Below, one piece after another: positions 8,234 to 16,020 of a stretch of DNA of 64,000 bases (position 1 is the stretch's first letter; each line of letters begins with the position of its first letter). Both the position numbers and the translations under genes were made by a program. Origin of the DNA: Corynebacterium parakroppenstedtii. Lineage in GTDB: Bacteria; Actinomycetota; Actinomycetes; Mycobacteriales; Mycobacteriaceae. The notes under the pieces were generated by a model. It did not search any database, had not been told where the DNA came from, and worked only from the letters and a program-made list of their open reading frames with translations. Location of the stretch: NCBI RefSeq assembly GCF_019754935.1, contig NZ_JAGSOA010000001.1, forward strand, positions 434,001 to 498,000. Direction: 5' to 3'.

Positions 8234-8268
8234 AAGGGCGTGGAAGCACGAGAGCTATCCATGCCCTT
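8234..8268. terminator. Possible terminator hairpin between convergent genes
   Basis: AAGGGCGTGG at 8234-8243 pairs with CCATGCCCTT at 8259-8268 (one G-T pair) across a 15-base loop just after the lipoprotein stop. No T run follows, so an intrinsic terminator is only possible. The remaining ~180 bases before the sarcosine oxidase stop at 8453 hold nothing I can support. Confidence 0.35.
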
Positions 8269-8452
8269 GGGGTCGGTGCCTCAGCTCAAAGCCTATATCC
8301 GCGCAGCTGATACGTCGCACCACGTGAGAATGCCATCACACGCAACCGACACAAAAAGATTCGGCTCACGCACTAAGGGCAAGAGCGCTCGACAAACGTC
8401 GGCAAGGAATATGAGGAAGCACTGAGGCGAAAAGAAGTATCGGACGCCCTAC

Positions 8453-9715
8453 TCACACTTCCTGTGACACCGCAGCCCGAACCTCCGTGAAGCGCAATGG
8501 GTCGAAGAGCTCAATGGGATGATCCGTACGACCATCGGTAGCAAGATCTGCAAGCATCTCGCCGATGACGGGAACAAATTTAAACCCGTGCCCTGAAAAC
8601 CCACACGCAATAATTATGTTCTGATCATTCCAACGGGGGTGCCGGCCAATCACAAAATGCTCATCAGGCGTGGTGGTGTACATGCAGCCCCGACTATTCC
8701 GATGCTCCCCACGGCCCAGAGCCGGCACAAAAGTCAGCAGACGCTCCCGCATCTTATCGATCTCAGCATCAGTGACCTCCCGATCCAACTGGTCCGGGTC
8801 AACCGTCCGGCCATTACGGAAAAACGCCACCTTCGCCCCTGCTTCTTCCCCATCCGCGGCCGGGAAACCGTAAATCTGGAGCTCATCGGCGCGCTCGTGG
8901 ATATACACCGGGCCCCGTTCATACTTTGGGAACTCCTCCCCTGGGCTAAACCAGTGCATGACCTGGCGCTCCGCGCGCTGCGGAATGCCCGTCTCTTCAA
9001 AAAGACCGGGCGCCCAGGCACCTAGGCAGATCACCACTGAGCGGGCAGTAAAGACTTCCGGATCTCCGTACGTTTGTGTGCCGGGCTTTCCTTCCTTGCC
9101 GACGGCTCCAACGACCGTCACAGCAACCCCACCGTCCCTTGGCTCAATGTTCAACACCTTGTGGCGATGACGTAGTACCGCGCCGCGTTCTTCCGCTCGG
9201 GCCAGCTGTAAGGCAACTGTTAACTCCGGGCGAACAAAACCGGCACGCTTTTCAAACACCGCCACCTCATCGTCCTGCACCGAAAAGTAGGGAAAACGAG
9301 CGCGAATGTCGTCGGCAAGAAGTAATTCATGGTCAAGCCCATGCTCTACCGCAGAGATCCGCGACCCCTCCACCGTGGTGCAACCGGGCGGTCCCGCGTA
9401 CAGGCCTCCCGTGTAATGGACAAGCTGCTCCCACCCACGCTGCTGGCTATCTTCTTCCAGCTCGTCCCACAGCTCAAAAGCCCGCCGTAACAGTGGCACA
9501 TAATCCGGATGCTCAAAATAGCTCATCCGAATGATCCTCGATCCACCATGGTGGGATCCATTGTCGTGACCGCGATGAAATTGCTCGAAGCCTAAGACCT
9601 TCTGCCCTCGTTCACTCAGCCGATCCGCGGCAGCAGACCCCATAGAACCCAAACCCACAACAATGACGTCCGCGTCAAAACCGTCATCTTTATCAAAACC
9701 GTGATTGCTCGTCAT
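8453..9715 (-). CDS. Monomeric sarcosine oxidase (MSOX/SolA family)
   Basis: This 420-residue flavoprotein opens with the dinucleotide-binding motif VIVVGLGSMGSAAADRLSER at ~17-36. FEQFHRGHDNGSHHGGSRII follows, the FAD-contacting His/Arg segment of the MSOX/N-methyltryptophan oxidase family. Near residue 344 RGCMYTTTPDEHFVIGRHP contains the Cys that in monomeric sarcosine oxidases binds FAD covalently. The reaction is sarcosine + O2 + H2O to glycine, formaldehyde and H2O2. Family members also oxidise N-methyltryptophan or pipecolate, so substrate assignment rests on context: the gene is divergent from a creatinase operon, whose product is sarcosine. The ATG at 9715 follows AAAGAG. The protein is a cytosolic enzyme of normal family length with no defect seen. 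Confidence 0.85.
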   Translation of the reverse strand: MTSNHGFDKDDGFDADVIVVGLGSMGSAAADRLSERGQKVLGFEQFHRGHDNGSHHGGSRIIRMSYFEHPDYVPLLRRAFELWDELEEDSQQRGWEQLVHYTGGLYAGPPGCTTVEGSRISAVEHGLDHELLLADDIRARFPYFSVQDDEVAVFEKRAGFVRPELTVALQLARAEERGAVLRHRHKVLNIEPRDGGVAVTVVGAVGKEGKPGTQTYGDPEVFTARSVVICLGAWAPGLFEETGIPQRAERQVMHWFSPGEEFPKYERGPVYIHERADELQIYGFPAADGEEAGAKVAFFRNGRTVDPDQLDREVTDAEIDKMRERLLTFVPALGRGEHRNSRGCMYTTTPDEHFVIGRHPRWNDQNIIIACGFSGHGFKFVPVIGEMLADLATDGRTDHPIELFDPLRFTEVRAAVSQEV

Positions 9716-9933
9716 GCTCTTTATTCTCAGACACGAGCCATTTCCAATGGAATCGAAATCTTAAATTTCGTCAATAGTTTTAACAAAAAGACAAGACAGA
9801 AACTCAAAGATCACTAACCTGAAATAAATCAGTAACTAAGGCTACTTAGATTTCAATTACTGGTTGGTTCGCTTCCGCGCCGGTGCCCCGCATACCGCGC
9901 CCTCCCGCGGCGCAAGAAAGGAGCGGAAATCAC
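9716..9933. promoter_or_regulatory. Divergent promoter region of the creatine locus with a candidate operator
   Basis: The 218 bases between the sarcosine oxidase and transporter starts are A+T-rich in their first two-thirds. They contain the inverted repeat CTGAAATAAATCAG at 9819-9832, flanked by CTAAC and GTAACTA. Its central position between divergent genes of one pathway makes it a plausible binding site for a shared regulator, which is not visible nearby. AAGGAG at 9918-9923 serves the transporter gene. Confidence 0.4.
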
Positions 9934-11364
9934 ATGAAGGCTCCACCAATAACGAGGGATTCCTCAGATTCCGTCGTAACAACAACCCCAAGCCCCCATG
10001 GACTCTGCCCCGTGGAAGAAACCGCGCCAGAAGGAGAAAGCACAATCGTCGACCTAGCAGGTGCGGAGGAACATTCCCGTACGAACATTCGTCGCTCTGT
10101 CACCTCTAGCTTCATCGGTAACTTTATCGAGTGGTTCGATTACGCCATGTACGGCTACCTCGCCGTCCTCATAGCCTCGGTTTTCTTCCCAGAATCGGAC
10201 TCCAATGTCGGGCTAGTTCTCACTTTCGGACTCTTCGCCATCAGCTTCCTCATCCGGCCCATCGGGGCAGTTTTCTGGGGACATATCGGCGATCGCCTGG
10301 GGCGCAAAACAACCCTGTCGTGGTCAATTCTGCTGATGTCCGGCGCCACCATGTGCATCGCTTTCCTTCCCGGTTACGACCACATCGGTATCCTCGCCCC
10401 GCTCCTCCTCCTAGCACTTCGCCTCGTCCAGGGGTTTTCCGCCGCCGGAGAATATGCCGGTGCAGGAACAATGCTTACCGAAATCGCACCATCCGGTCGT
10501 CGCGGGCTCTATGCCGCTATCGTGCCGGCGTCTACCGCTTCGGGATTGCTCCTCGGCTCCTTACTCGCTGCGCTGCTTAATGGAGTTCTCTCCGACACGT
10601 ATCTGCACTCGTGGGGGTGGCGGATCCCCTTCCTCCTCGCCGCTCCCCTCGGGATCATCGGGCTGTGGATCCGTCGCCACATGGATGAGACCAATGAATT
10701 CCAACGCGCACAGGAATCGAAGGAAGTTGCCGTCGGCACTGATGAACCCCAAAAATCTCCCCTGGCCATGGTGTGGAAGGAACCCAAGGCTCTCGGGATC
10801 GCTCTTGCCGCGTCCTTGCTGAATACCATCGGTTTTTACGTGATCCTGTCATACTTACCGACGTATCTCAGCGAGGAATTGGGCCAGAACCACACAGATT
10901 CCTTCATCGCCACATCCGTCACCCTGTTTGCATATATCTTCAGCGTTCTCTTTACCGGCTGGCTATCCGACCGCGTGGGCCGTAAGAGGATTATGCTCAC
11001 CGCGTCCATTGCCTTTGTCATCACCATTGTTCCAGCATTCATGCTCCTCGAGGGCGCGGGATTGTTACTCGTTATCGTGATCCAGTTGTGCATGGGAATG
11101 GCCCTCGCTCTCAACGACGGTGTTTTGCCGTCGTTCCTTTCCGAGCAATTCAGCACCAAGGTTCGGCTGAGTGGTTTTGCCCTGACCTTCAACGCCGCTA
11201 ATGCGGTTTTCGGTGGAAGCGCAGCGATGGTTGCCACGCTGTTAATCGGCTGGACGGGATCAGATCTTGCACCTGGCTTTTACCTCATGGCGGCCGCCGT
11301 CGTCACGTTTTTTGCGGTACTCGCCGCACGCGAAACCAGTAACCACGAATTAAAGAGAGGATAG
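9934..11364 (+). CDS. MHS-family MFS transporter, probable creatine (or sarcosine) importer
   Basis: A 476-residue protein with twelve predicted helices. It carries the metabolite:H+ symporter signature SFIGNFIEWFDYAMYGYLAV at the start of TM1, then GHIGDRLGRKTTL in the TM2-3 loop, RLVQGFSAAGEYAGAGTML in TM4, and GWLSDRVGRKRIM in the second half. MHS transporters move betaine, proline, shikimate or organic acids with protons. Creatine is inferred here from the next gene, creatinase, which begins six bases after this stop with its ribosome-binding site in the stop region. The ATG at 9934 has AAGGAG ten bases upstream; an earlier in-frame start at 9883 would add residues lacking support. The N-terminal ~60 residues before TM1 are hydrophilic and longer than usual. 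Confidence 0.82.
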   Translation: MKAPPITRDSSDSVVTTTPSPHGLCPVEETAPEGESTIVDLAGAEEHSRTNIRRSVTSSFIGNFIEWFDYAMYGYLAVLIASVFFPESDSNVGLVLTFGLFAISFLIRPIGAVFWGHIGDRLGRKTTLSWSILLMSGATMCIAFLPGYDHIGILAPLLLLALRLVQGFSAAGEYAGAGTMLTEIAPSGRRGLYAAIVPASTASGLLLGSLLAALLNGVLSDTYLHSWGWRIPFLLAAPLGIIGLWIRRHMDETNEFQRAQESKEVAVGTDEPQKSPLAMVWKEPKALGIALAASLLNTIGFYVILSYLPTYLSEELGQNHTDSFIATSVTLFAYIFSVLFTGWLSDRVGRKRIMLTASIAFVITIVPAFMLLEGAGLLLVIVIQLCMGMALALNDGVLPSFLSEQFSTKVRLSGFALTFNAANAVFGGSAAMVATLLIGWTGSDLAPGFYLMAAAVVTFFAVLAARETSNHELKRG

Positions 11365-11370
11365 GTTTCC

Positions 11371-12645
11371 ATGCCATCTCTACCCACCGGGGTCGTCCCC
11401 ACTATTGATTCCACGGATTTTCTGAATGAGCGTCTGCGCACTTTTTACAACGGTGAGAAACAGCCTTTGACCTTCAGCGAGGAGGAGATGCAGCGTCGCC
11501 TCGATGCTCTGCGCGGCGTCATAGCCGAGCAAGATCTTGATGCCATGGTGCTGACCTCCCAGCACAACATCAAGTACTATTCCGATTTCCTCTACACCCA
11601 TTTCGGACGTTTCTACGCCGTCGTGGTGACCGCCGACGACTGCTGCACCATCAGTGCCGGTATCGATGCAGGTATGCCTTGGCGACGTTCCAACGGCGAT
11701 AACCTGATTTACACCGACTGGGGCCGCAACAACTATCCCCACGCGATCAACACCGCCATTCGCGAGCGAGTAACACCACAACGGGTTGGTTTGGAATTCG
11801 ACGGTCTTTCCGTTCATCTTTATAGCGCCATTACGACGACCATTGGGCCTGAAGTTGAATTCGTCGACATTGCTCCGTCGACAATGAGATTGCGCATGAT
11901 CAAGTCCGAGGAAGAAATCGCCGTCATTACCGACGGTGCCAACGTGGCGGATATTGGCGGTTTCGCTATCCGCGAGGCTCTCGAGGCCGGGCCTAAGACG
12001 GAATACGAGCTTGCGCTCATTGGCACCGAGGCCATGGTGAAGGAGATCGCCCACCGGTATCCCGGCAGCGAGATCCGCGATACATGGGTGTGGTTCCAAT
12101 CCGGCATTAATACCGACGGTGCCCACAACTGGCCGACGACCCGCATGGTTCAGGCAGACGACATTTTGAGTTTGAACTGTTTCCCGATGATTAGCGGGTA
12201 CTACACGGCCTTAGAAAGAACGCTATTCTACGGGGATATTGACGACGCCTCCCGCCGCTATTGGGACGTCAATATGGAGGTGTACAACCGGGGCCTTGAA
12301 CTTATCCGACCAGGTGCGGTGTGTGGGGATATCGCTAAGGAGCTGAACCTTATTTACGCCAAGCACGGGATGCTGGGGCTACGCACCTTCGGCTACGGGC
12401 ATTCGTTTGGCGTGCTCTCGCACTACTACGGGCGGGAAGCCGGGCTGGAGCTCCGCGAAGATATCGATACTGTCCTAGAGCCGAACATGGTGGTGTCCAT
12501 GGAACCCATGATTACCGTTCCTGATGGTGAACCGGGTGCCGGCGGATACCGCGAACACGACATTCTTGTGATTACCGACGACGGTGCCCGTAATATCACC
12601 GGATTCCCGGCCGGCCCTGAAAAGAACGTGATTGCTGCTGGGTGA
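11371..12645 (+). CDS. Creatinase (creatine amidinohydrolase, EC 3.5.3.3)
   Basis: This 424-residue protein matches Pseudomonas creatinase along almost all its length. Segments seen here include SQHNIKYYSDFLYTHFGR, the long stretch WFQSGINTDGAHN (catalytic His at ~252, equivalent to His232 of the P. putida enzyme), DILSLNCFPMISGYYTALER, YGHSFGVLSHYYGREAGLEL, REDIDTVLEPNMVVSMEPM and PGAGGYREHDI. It has the pita-bread fold of the Xaa-Pro peptidase family but lacks the metal-ligand set of the peptidases, as creatinases do. The reaction is creatine + H2O to sarcosine + urea. It follows the MHS transporter as a two-gene operon and lies opposite sarcosine oxidase. About 20 extra residues extend the N-terminus relative to the pseudomonad enzyme. 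The assignment is strong. Confidence 0.93.
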   Translation: MPSLPTGVVPTIDSTDFLNERLRTFYNGEKQPLTFSEEEMQRRLDALRGVIAEQDLDAMVLTSQHNIKYYSDFLYTHFGRFYAVVVTADDCCTISAGIDAGMPWRRSNGDNLIYTDWGRNNYPHAINTAIRERVTPQRVGLEFDGLSVHLYSAITTTIGPEVEFVDIAPSTMRLRMIKSEEEIAVITDGANVADIGGFAIREALEAGPKTEYELALIGTEAMVKEIAHRYPGSEIRDTWVWFQSGINTDGAHNWPTTRMVQADDILSLNCFPMISGYYTALERTLFYGDIDDASRRYWDVNMEVYNRGLELIRPGAVCGDIAKELNLIYAKHGMLGLRTFGYGHSFGVLSHYYGREAGLELREDIDTVLEPNMVVSMEPMITVPDGEPGAGGYREHDILVITDDGARNITGFPAGPEKNVIAAG

Positions 12646-12698
12646 TTGTTCCGCCAAGGTGGTTGTTCCGCCCGGTGATTGTGGTGGATGTGGGTCGG

Positions 12699-12809
12699 CT
12701 AGCCGTTGTCGCCGATAACCCAGTCCACCATTTCGTAATTATCGAGTAAGGCTTCTTCTTCGTACGTGAGATCATCGGCCTGGCGTAGGTTTAATCGCCT
12801 ATAGCCCAT
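12699..12809 (-). pseudogene. Remnant of a second copy of the small helical protein module
   Basis: Immediately downstream of the small gene at 12791-12976, and in a different frame, the minus strand reads LRQADDLTYEEEALLDNYEM followed by VDWVIGDNG and a stop at 12699. This resembles the end of the upstream protein (LRDASAIEYDEDRLLRRYEQ then LKWAIGD). The only possible start, an ATG at 12809 inside the upstream gene, has no ribosome-binding site. I read it as the tail of a duplicated, broken copy. Between creatinase and this remnant (12646-12698) there are only short GGTTGTTCCGCC-like repeats. Confidence 0.45.
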
Positions 12810-12976
12810 TTCAATTGTTCATACCGGCGAAGCAAACGGTCTTCGTCATATTCGATAGCCGAAGCGTCGCGGAGCCTACGAAGGATGCCAACAGAGCAAG
12901 GCATTTGTTTTTCCACTTTGTCTCGTTCCGCGCGCAATTCTTCAACGGTCCGAGGCTTAAAAAGTGGTCCGGACAT
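12791..12976 (-). CDS. Small helical protein of unknown function (61 aa)
   Basis: The ATG at 12976 lies seven bases after GGGGAGG, an excellent site, and gives a 61-residue hydrophilic protein that begins MSGPLFKPRTVEELRAERDK and ends YDEDRLLRRYEQLKWAIGD. It is predicted to be two or three helices with heptad-like Leu/Arg/Glu spacing. Many actinobacteria carry similar short proteins ending in a W(L/A)xGD-like sequence; I know no function for them. It stands alone on the minus strand in the accessory stretch before the tRNA genes and is followed by a broken duplicate of its tail. A toxin-antitoxin or regulatory role is conceivable from size and neighbourhood but not shown. Confidence 0.55.
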   Translation of the reverse strand: MSGPLFKPRTVEELRAERDKVEKQMPCSVGILRRLRDASAIEYDEDRLLRRYEQLKWAIGD

Positions 12977-13216
12977 TGCTATCGCCTCCCCTTTCTTAAC
13001 TAGTCTTCCCCCTGGCGAATTTTCTGTGATGTCGAGCCTAGTCAATCAGTGGAGCGTACACGGTAAAATGCCAGGTAACCGAGAGCAATCACAGGGAATC
13101 CGGCCACCAAATTCGGCTCGAAACACACACGGCCATTGCACGATCCAGAAAACGCATTACTCGGGGTGCTCACAGGTTACGACGCATCGTATTCTATGCA
13201 GGAGTTGAAACTCCTT

Positions 13217-13573
13217 TTAAGTCACATCGTTCACAAAGAACGATACAACTGACTGAACTATAAAAGTTACTATTAGTGCGATGTTCAGTTTGGATATTGC
13301 TGGGTCATAATTATGCCCACTTGAATGCGCGATAGATATGAAACAGAGGATCCATATGCAGACCAAAAGCAGAAAAGATAGAGAAAAGACAAATAACTTC
13401 AAGCGATGATTCGAGCCGGAACTTAAAAACATGGAGCAAGCTACAAGCCATGCCAAAGACGATAAGGCCCTGGCCCAGTAATCAGAATTCCGGCCGTCGG
13501 CTCCCGATATAATCAACGAGATCACTACTAGCAGTACTACCACTAGGAATCTCCAGCTTAGAAGAATCTTCAT
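13217..13573 (-). CDS. Small four-helix membrane protein of unknown function (118 aa)
   Basis: MKILLSWRFLVVVLLVVISL opens a 118-residue protein made almost wholly of four hydrophobic segments separated by short polar loops (for example GADGRNSDYWAR and AHSSGHNYDPAIS). The ATG at 13573 follows AAAGGGA at five bases; the longer in-frame start at 13594 has no such site. The gene and its flanks (about 13,200-13,620) are visibly richer in A+T than neighbouring core genes, which suggests foreign origin. No family is recognised. It stands alone with no operon partner. Confidence 0.6.
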   Translation of the reverse strand: MKILLSWRFLVVVLLVVISLIISGADGRNSDYWARALSSLAWLVACSMFLSSGSNHRLKLFVFSLSFLLLVCIWILCFISIAHSSGHNYDPAISKLNIALIVTFIVQSVVSFFVNDVT

Positions 13574-13825
13574 GGGGTTCCCTTTAGCATTCACACCACT
13601 TCATAATAGCCCGAGAATATGAAATTCGGTGTCTCTATTGCGCCAATTGAACTGGTCAAAACACTTCTTTGGTGACCCCGGTCACCCAACCTCCGTCACT
13701 TCTTTCAGGGAGCCACACCACCGCAACCCACTAATCCCCGGTAGCATCGGGGCATCGTGGGATGGCTAGCGCCTAGTGTCGCCGCCCCAGCAATGACCAA
13801 CGACTGGAAAGAAGGAGCCACGGAT

Positions 13826-14140
13826 ATGATCGTAACCACCACAAACACCATCGAAGGGAAGCAGGTCGGCCAGTACCTGCGCGTCGTGGCAGGCGAGACC
13901 GTCGCAGGCATTAACGCGTTCAAGGACATCAGCGCAGGGTTCCGCAATCTCGTCGGCGGGCGCTCTAACAGCTACGAGGGTGAGATCCGCAAGGCACGCG
14001 AGGATGCGCTCGCAGAGATGGTCGACCGCGCGCACGAGCTCGACGCAGAGGGGGTTCTCGGCGTAGACATCGACTATGAGTCCGTGGGTCAGAACATGAT
14101 CATGGTCACTGCTTCCGGCACCGCCGTGACATTTCAGTAG
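13826..14140 (+). CDS. YbjQ/UPF0145 family protein
   Basis: The 104-residue protein starts MIVTTTNTIEGKQVGQYLRV, followed by VAGETVAGINAFKDISAGFR and NLVGGRSNSYEGEIRKARED, and ends LGVDIDYESVGQNMIMVTASG then TAVTFQ. This is the complete YbjQ (UPF0145) sequence pattern, a small pentameric cytosolic protein of unproven role sometimes called a heavy-metal-binding domain. The ATG at 13826 has AAGGAG nine bases upstream; an earlier in-frame start at 13757 is not supported. Length is normal. It lies alone in the accessory stretch. Between its stop and 14388 I see no intact gene. Confidence 0.85.
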   Translation: MIVTTTNTIEGKQVGQYLRVVAGETVAGINAFKDISAGFRNLVGGRSNSYEGEIRKAREDALAEMVDRAHELDAEGVLGVDIDYESVGQNMIMVTASGTAVTFQ

Positions 14141-14388
14141 ACGGCCCAGCTGAACAACCTGGATAGCGCACGGCGCGCCACGGAACTAGGTGTAGGCCTG
14201 CAAGAACGCACAGTGGGGTTTTCGCGGAATCATGGAACACCCCTGCAGCCCCGATCATTTCGACATACAGAAAACTTTTGACAGACCCCACCAGCCGCAC
14301 TAACTTCGCTCTCGGACGCCCTTAGGTGCTCCAGTTCCGAGGCTCGTGCGTACACCGTACGAGCTTTCGTGTATCCAAGAATCCCACG

Positions 14389-14663
14389 CATATCGGTTAC
14401 TTCGACGAGTTCGGCCACAGCGGGCCTACTAATCTCGCCAGAACCAACGCCTCAAAGGCCACCCAGTCTTCGGCATTGGCGGATTTATCATCCCGGCAGA
14501 CAACGTACGCTTATGCCCCGGGCAATTCCGACACCTGAAAAAGATCGAGTTGAATGCGCACAATCATCAATCGCCTGCTAACCCCCTGGACAGACTCGAT
14601 GCCAAAATCGTCTTCTCCGGCCAAGAAAAACCCCGAGGCGCGGATTATCACACAATGGGATGA
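14389..14663 (+). pseudogene. DUF3800-like gene remnant (frameshifted, truncated)
   Basis: HIGYFDEFGHSGPTNLART at 14389-14445 resembles the N-terminal acidic motif of DUF3800 proteins (Y-x-DESG-x-SG-like). After a frame change near 14446-14462 the plus strand reads PVFGIGGFIIPADNVR, then FRHLKKIELNAHN, which resembles the next DUF3800 segment (a Gly-rich strand, then I-P and a helix). The frame stops at 14663, far short of the family's usual ~200+ residues. No start codon with a ribosome-binding site is present. DUF3800 genes are frequent in mobile and defence-related regions, so this looks like decayed accessory DNA. Confidence 0.5.
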
Positions 14664-14740
14664 GTAAGTTTTAAAATGCTTTCGTCGTTTTCGTTGCCAG
14701 ATTTATATTCGTGCTACGACGAGCCGGTTACCGAAGCGGT

Positions 14741-14916
14741 CTACCAGCCGTCATGTCTTCGCGGCAGCTCAGGCGGTTGAGCTTCCGGGTCTTCGACCGT
14801 GTACCCGAGGTCTCGAAGCACGCGGGCGGCTACGTTGGGCGCATCACGAACAGCTGCTGCACATTGGGTATCCATCCATTGACTGCGGCGCTCAAGTAGC
14901 TTTCTCTTTCACTCAC
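14741..14916 (-). pseudogene. Small gene C of a three-gene overlapping module (one indel)
   Basis: A GTG at 14916 overlaps the stop of gene B and begins MSERESYL. After about eight codons the frame must shift by one base (near the ACTTGAGC stretch) to continue with ERRSQWMDTQCAAAVRDAPN and VAARVLRDLGYTVEDPEAQP, ending PRRHDGW at 14741. The span of 176 bases is one base short of 58 codons. The protein would be small and charged with a probable helix followed by an acidic tail. No family recognised. Its overlap with gene B suggests the three genes once formed a coupled operon. Confidence 0.4.
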
Positions 14917-15468
14917 GGTTGCCTTGGAATCCACACTCTTTGATTACAAAGTACAGGAAGCCTTCCAAGGATGGACGGAATCTGTGCCCGCCGACGGGCA
15001 AATGTATATCCCCCTGCTCACCTCGCCGCTTGTTCCCTTTCTTTCTGCCGGTGAAGTTTTTCATCAGCGCCGGACTTATAAGGCCTGCAATCCCGTGATA
15101 ATGAATATGGGCTGCGGGGACACTAGTTTTTCGTCGGTCGTAGTCGAAACGGATACCTGGGGCGGTGTGGACAGTAAGTTCAAACCGACTTTCTAAAACC
15201 GTTAGGTGCCTTTCGGTTCGATCTGCCCCCATCGTGTAGTTAACGGATATCCGAAAGAGATCACTGTAGGGAAAATCTCCGTCTTGAGTGGGAGTGCCTG
15301 AGTAGACCAGTGGTGCAGTTATCTTGCCGCTTACTGTGTTTGTATCTGCACCTGAGTCGATATTGACTTCAAGGTCATCTTCACTATTGAAGGGGAGCGC
15401 GTCCTTGATCGTTTCTAGGACGCGGTTGAAGAAACCTTCGGAGGCCTCCCAAGCTCGTCGATGTTCAT
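14909..15468 (-). pseudogene. Gene B of the overlapping module, ~186 codons (one indel near the start)
   Basis: The ATG at 15468 overlaps the stop of gene A as ATGA. Its frame closes after 16 codons, but a single missing base near 15450 joins it to a long open frame. That frame reads WEASEGFFNRVLETIKDALP, SEDDLEVNIDSGADTNTVSG, then an Arg/Lys-rich C-terminal half with GLISPALMKNFTGRKKGNKR, and ends at 14909. The 560-base span is one base short of whole codons. From an internal ATG at 15232 the last 107 codons are open, so a shorter product cannot be excluded. The mix of acidic N-terminal and basic C-terminal parts is not recognised. It lies on the minus strand in the region before the tRNA pair. 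Confidence 0.45.
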
Positions 15469-15678
15469 GAGTTGAGTAGGCTCTCGATCCTTACGAATTC
15501 GTCGTAGAGGCGTCGTTCGGGGTCGGATAGTACCCCCATGACGGCGAGGCCTCGGAGATCTTGTTGTGTCAGCGGGGCGCCTTCGCGCATGATGCCGGCA
15601 TCTTCAAAGCTGTTGTATATCGCTTTGCGCCGCTCGTGGAGTTTCTTTAGTGGTTCTCCGGTTGATTGTGATGCTCAT
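15465..15678 (-). pseudogene. Small gene A of the overlapping module (~70 codons, one indel)
   Basis: AAGGAG six bases before an ATG at 15678 starts MSITIN. After six codons one extra base (in the CAACCGGAG stretch, ~15655-15663) shifts the frame. The continuation reads GEPLKKLHERRKAIYNSFED, then REGAPLTQQDLRGLAVMGVL, then DPERRLYDEFVRIESLLNS and TGA at 15465. The 214-base span is one base over 71 codons. The protein would be small and helical, in general style like the 61-residue protein at 12.8 kb. An inverted repeat lies just upstream of the start, as in autoregulated antitoxin-type operons. Function unknown. Confidence 0.45.
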
Positions 15679-15694
15679 GGCCGTCTCCTTTTAG

Positions 15695-15714
15695 CTGTAG
15701 TGTGCCATATACAG
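15695..15714. promoter_or_regulatory. Candidate operator: CTGTA...TACAG inverted repeat
   Basis: CTGTA at 15695-15699 and TACAG at 15710-15714 form an inverted repeat directly upstream of the ribosome-binding site of gene A (minus strand). The spacing and place would suit a dimeric repressor, possibly a product of the module itself. Confidence 0.35.
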
Positions 15715-15880
15715 TAGCGGGGAGTCGAGACATTTTTCTTGGCTGGAGCACAGTTTTATTCGAACATCAGGAAACGCCTCAGGTTTGTGGTACAGGCGTG
15801 GTCGCTCCTCCTCTGTGCATGTCCCCACCGCCTTTTGCTACTTATCCCCACTTATCCCCCGAAAAAATCGGACTTCACAA

Positions 15881-15919
15881 ATGCAAAATCCCCCTGACCT
15901 GCGTTAACAGGTGAGGGGG
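15881..15919 (-). terminator. Intrinsic terminator of the tRNA-Gln/tRNA-Glu transcript
   Basis: Read on the minus strand, CCCCCTCACCTG and CAGGTCAGGGGG form a 12-bp stem (one mismatch) with a six-base TTAACG loop, followed by ATTTTG. It begins about five bases after the 3' end of tRNA-Glu. The 167 bases between this and the operator at 15,714 hold no gene I can support. Confidence 0.7.
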
Positions 15920-15924
15920 TGCTG

Positions 15925-15997
15925 TACCCTGTACGGGATTTGAACCCGTGCCGCCGCCGTGAGAGGGCGGTGTCCTAGGCCGCTAGACGAACAGGGC
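15925..15997 (-). tRNA. tRNA-Glu (anticodon CTC)
   Basis: A 73-base cloverleaf: acceptor arms GCCCTGT/ACAGGGT (terminal G-U pair), D arm with TAGCGGCCTA, anticodon stem CCGCC/GGCGG around the loop CTCTCAC (anticodon CTC), and a T arm with GGTTCAAATCC. CCA is not encoded. It follows tRNA-Gln on the same strand with a 23-base spacer, so both are probably one transcript. The adjacent accessory stretch makes this pair a plausible integration hotspot. Confidence 0.93.
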
Positions 15998-16020
15998 ATA
16001 AGAAACTAAAAAGCTTCTTG

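Noticed and set aside
8240-8425. 61-codon plus-strand frame after the binding lipoprotein
   Set aside because: It starts inside a probable terminator hairpin, has no Shine-Dalgarno and no recognisable features.
9076-9534. 152-codon plus-strand frame opposite sarcosine oxidase
   Set aside because: Pro/Arg/His-rich shadow of the conserved flavoprotein gene.
12640-12690. Short repeats GGTTGTTCCGCC after creatinase as a possible attachment site
   Set aside because: Copies are only ~12 bases, adjacent, and not matched elsewhere in the window.
14205-14300. GTGGGGT...ACCCCAC inverted repeat as an insertion-sequence end
   Set aside because: Seven-base arms with no transposase, no target duplication and no second end found.
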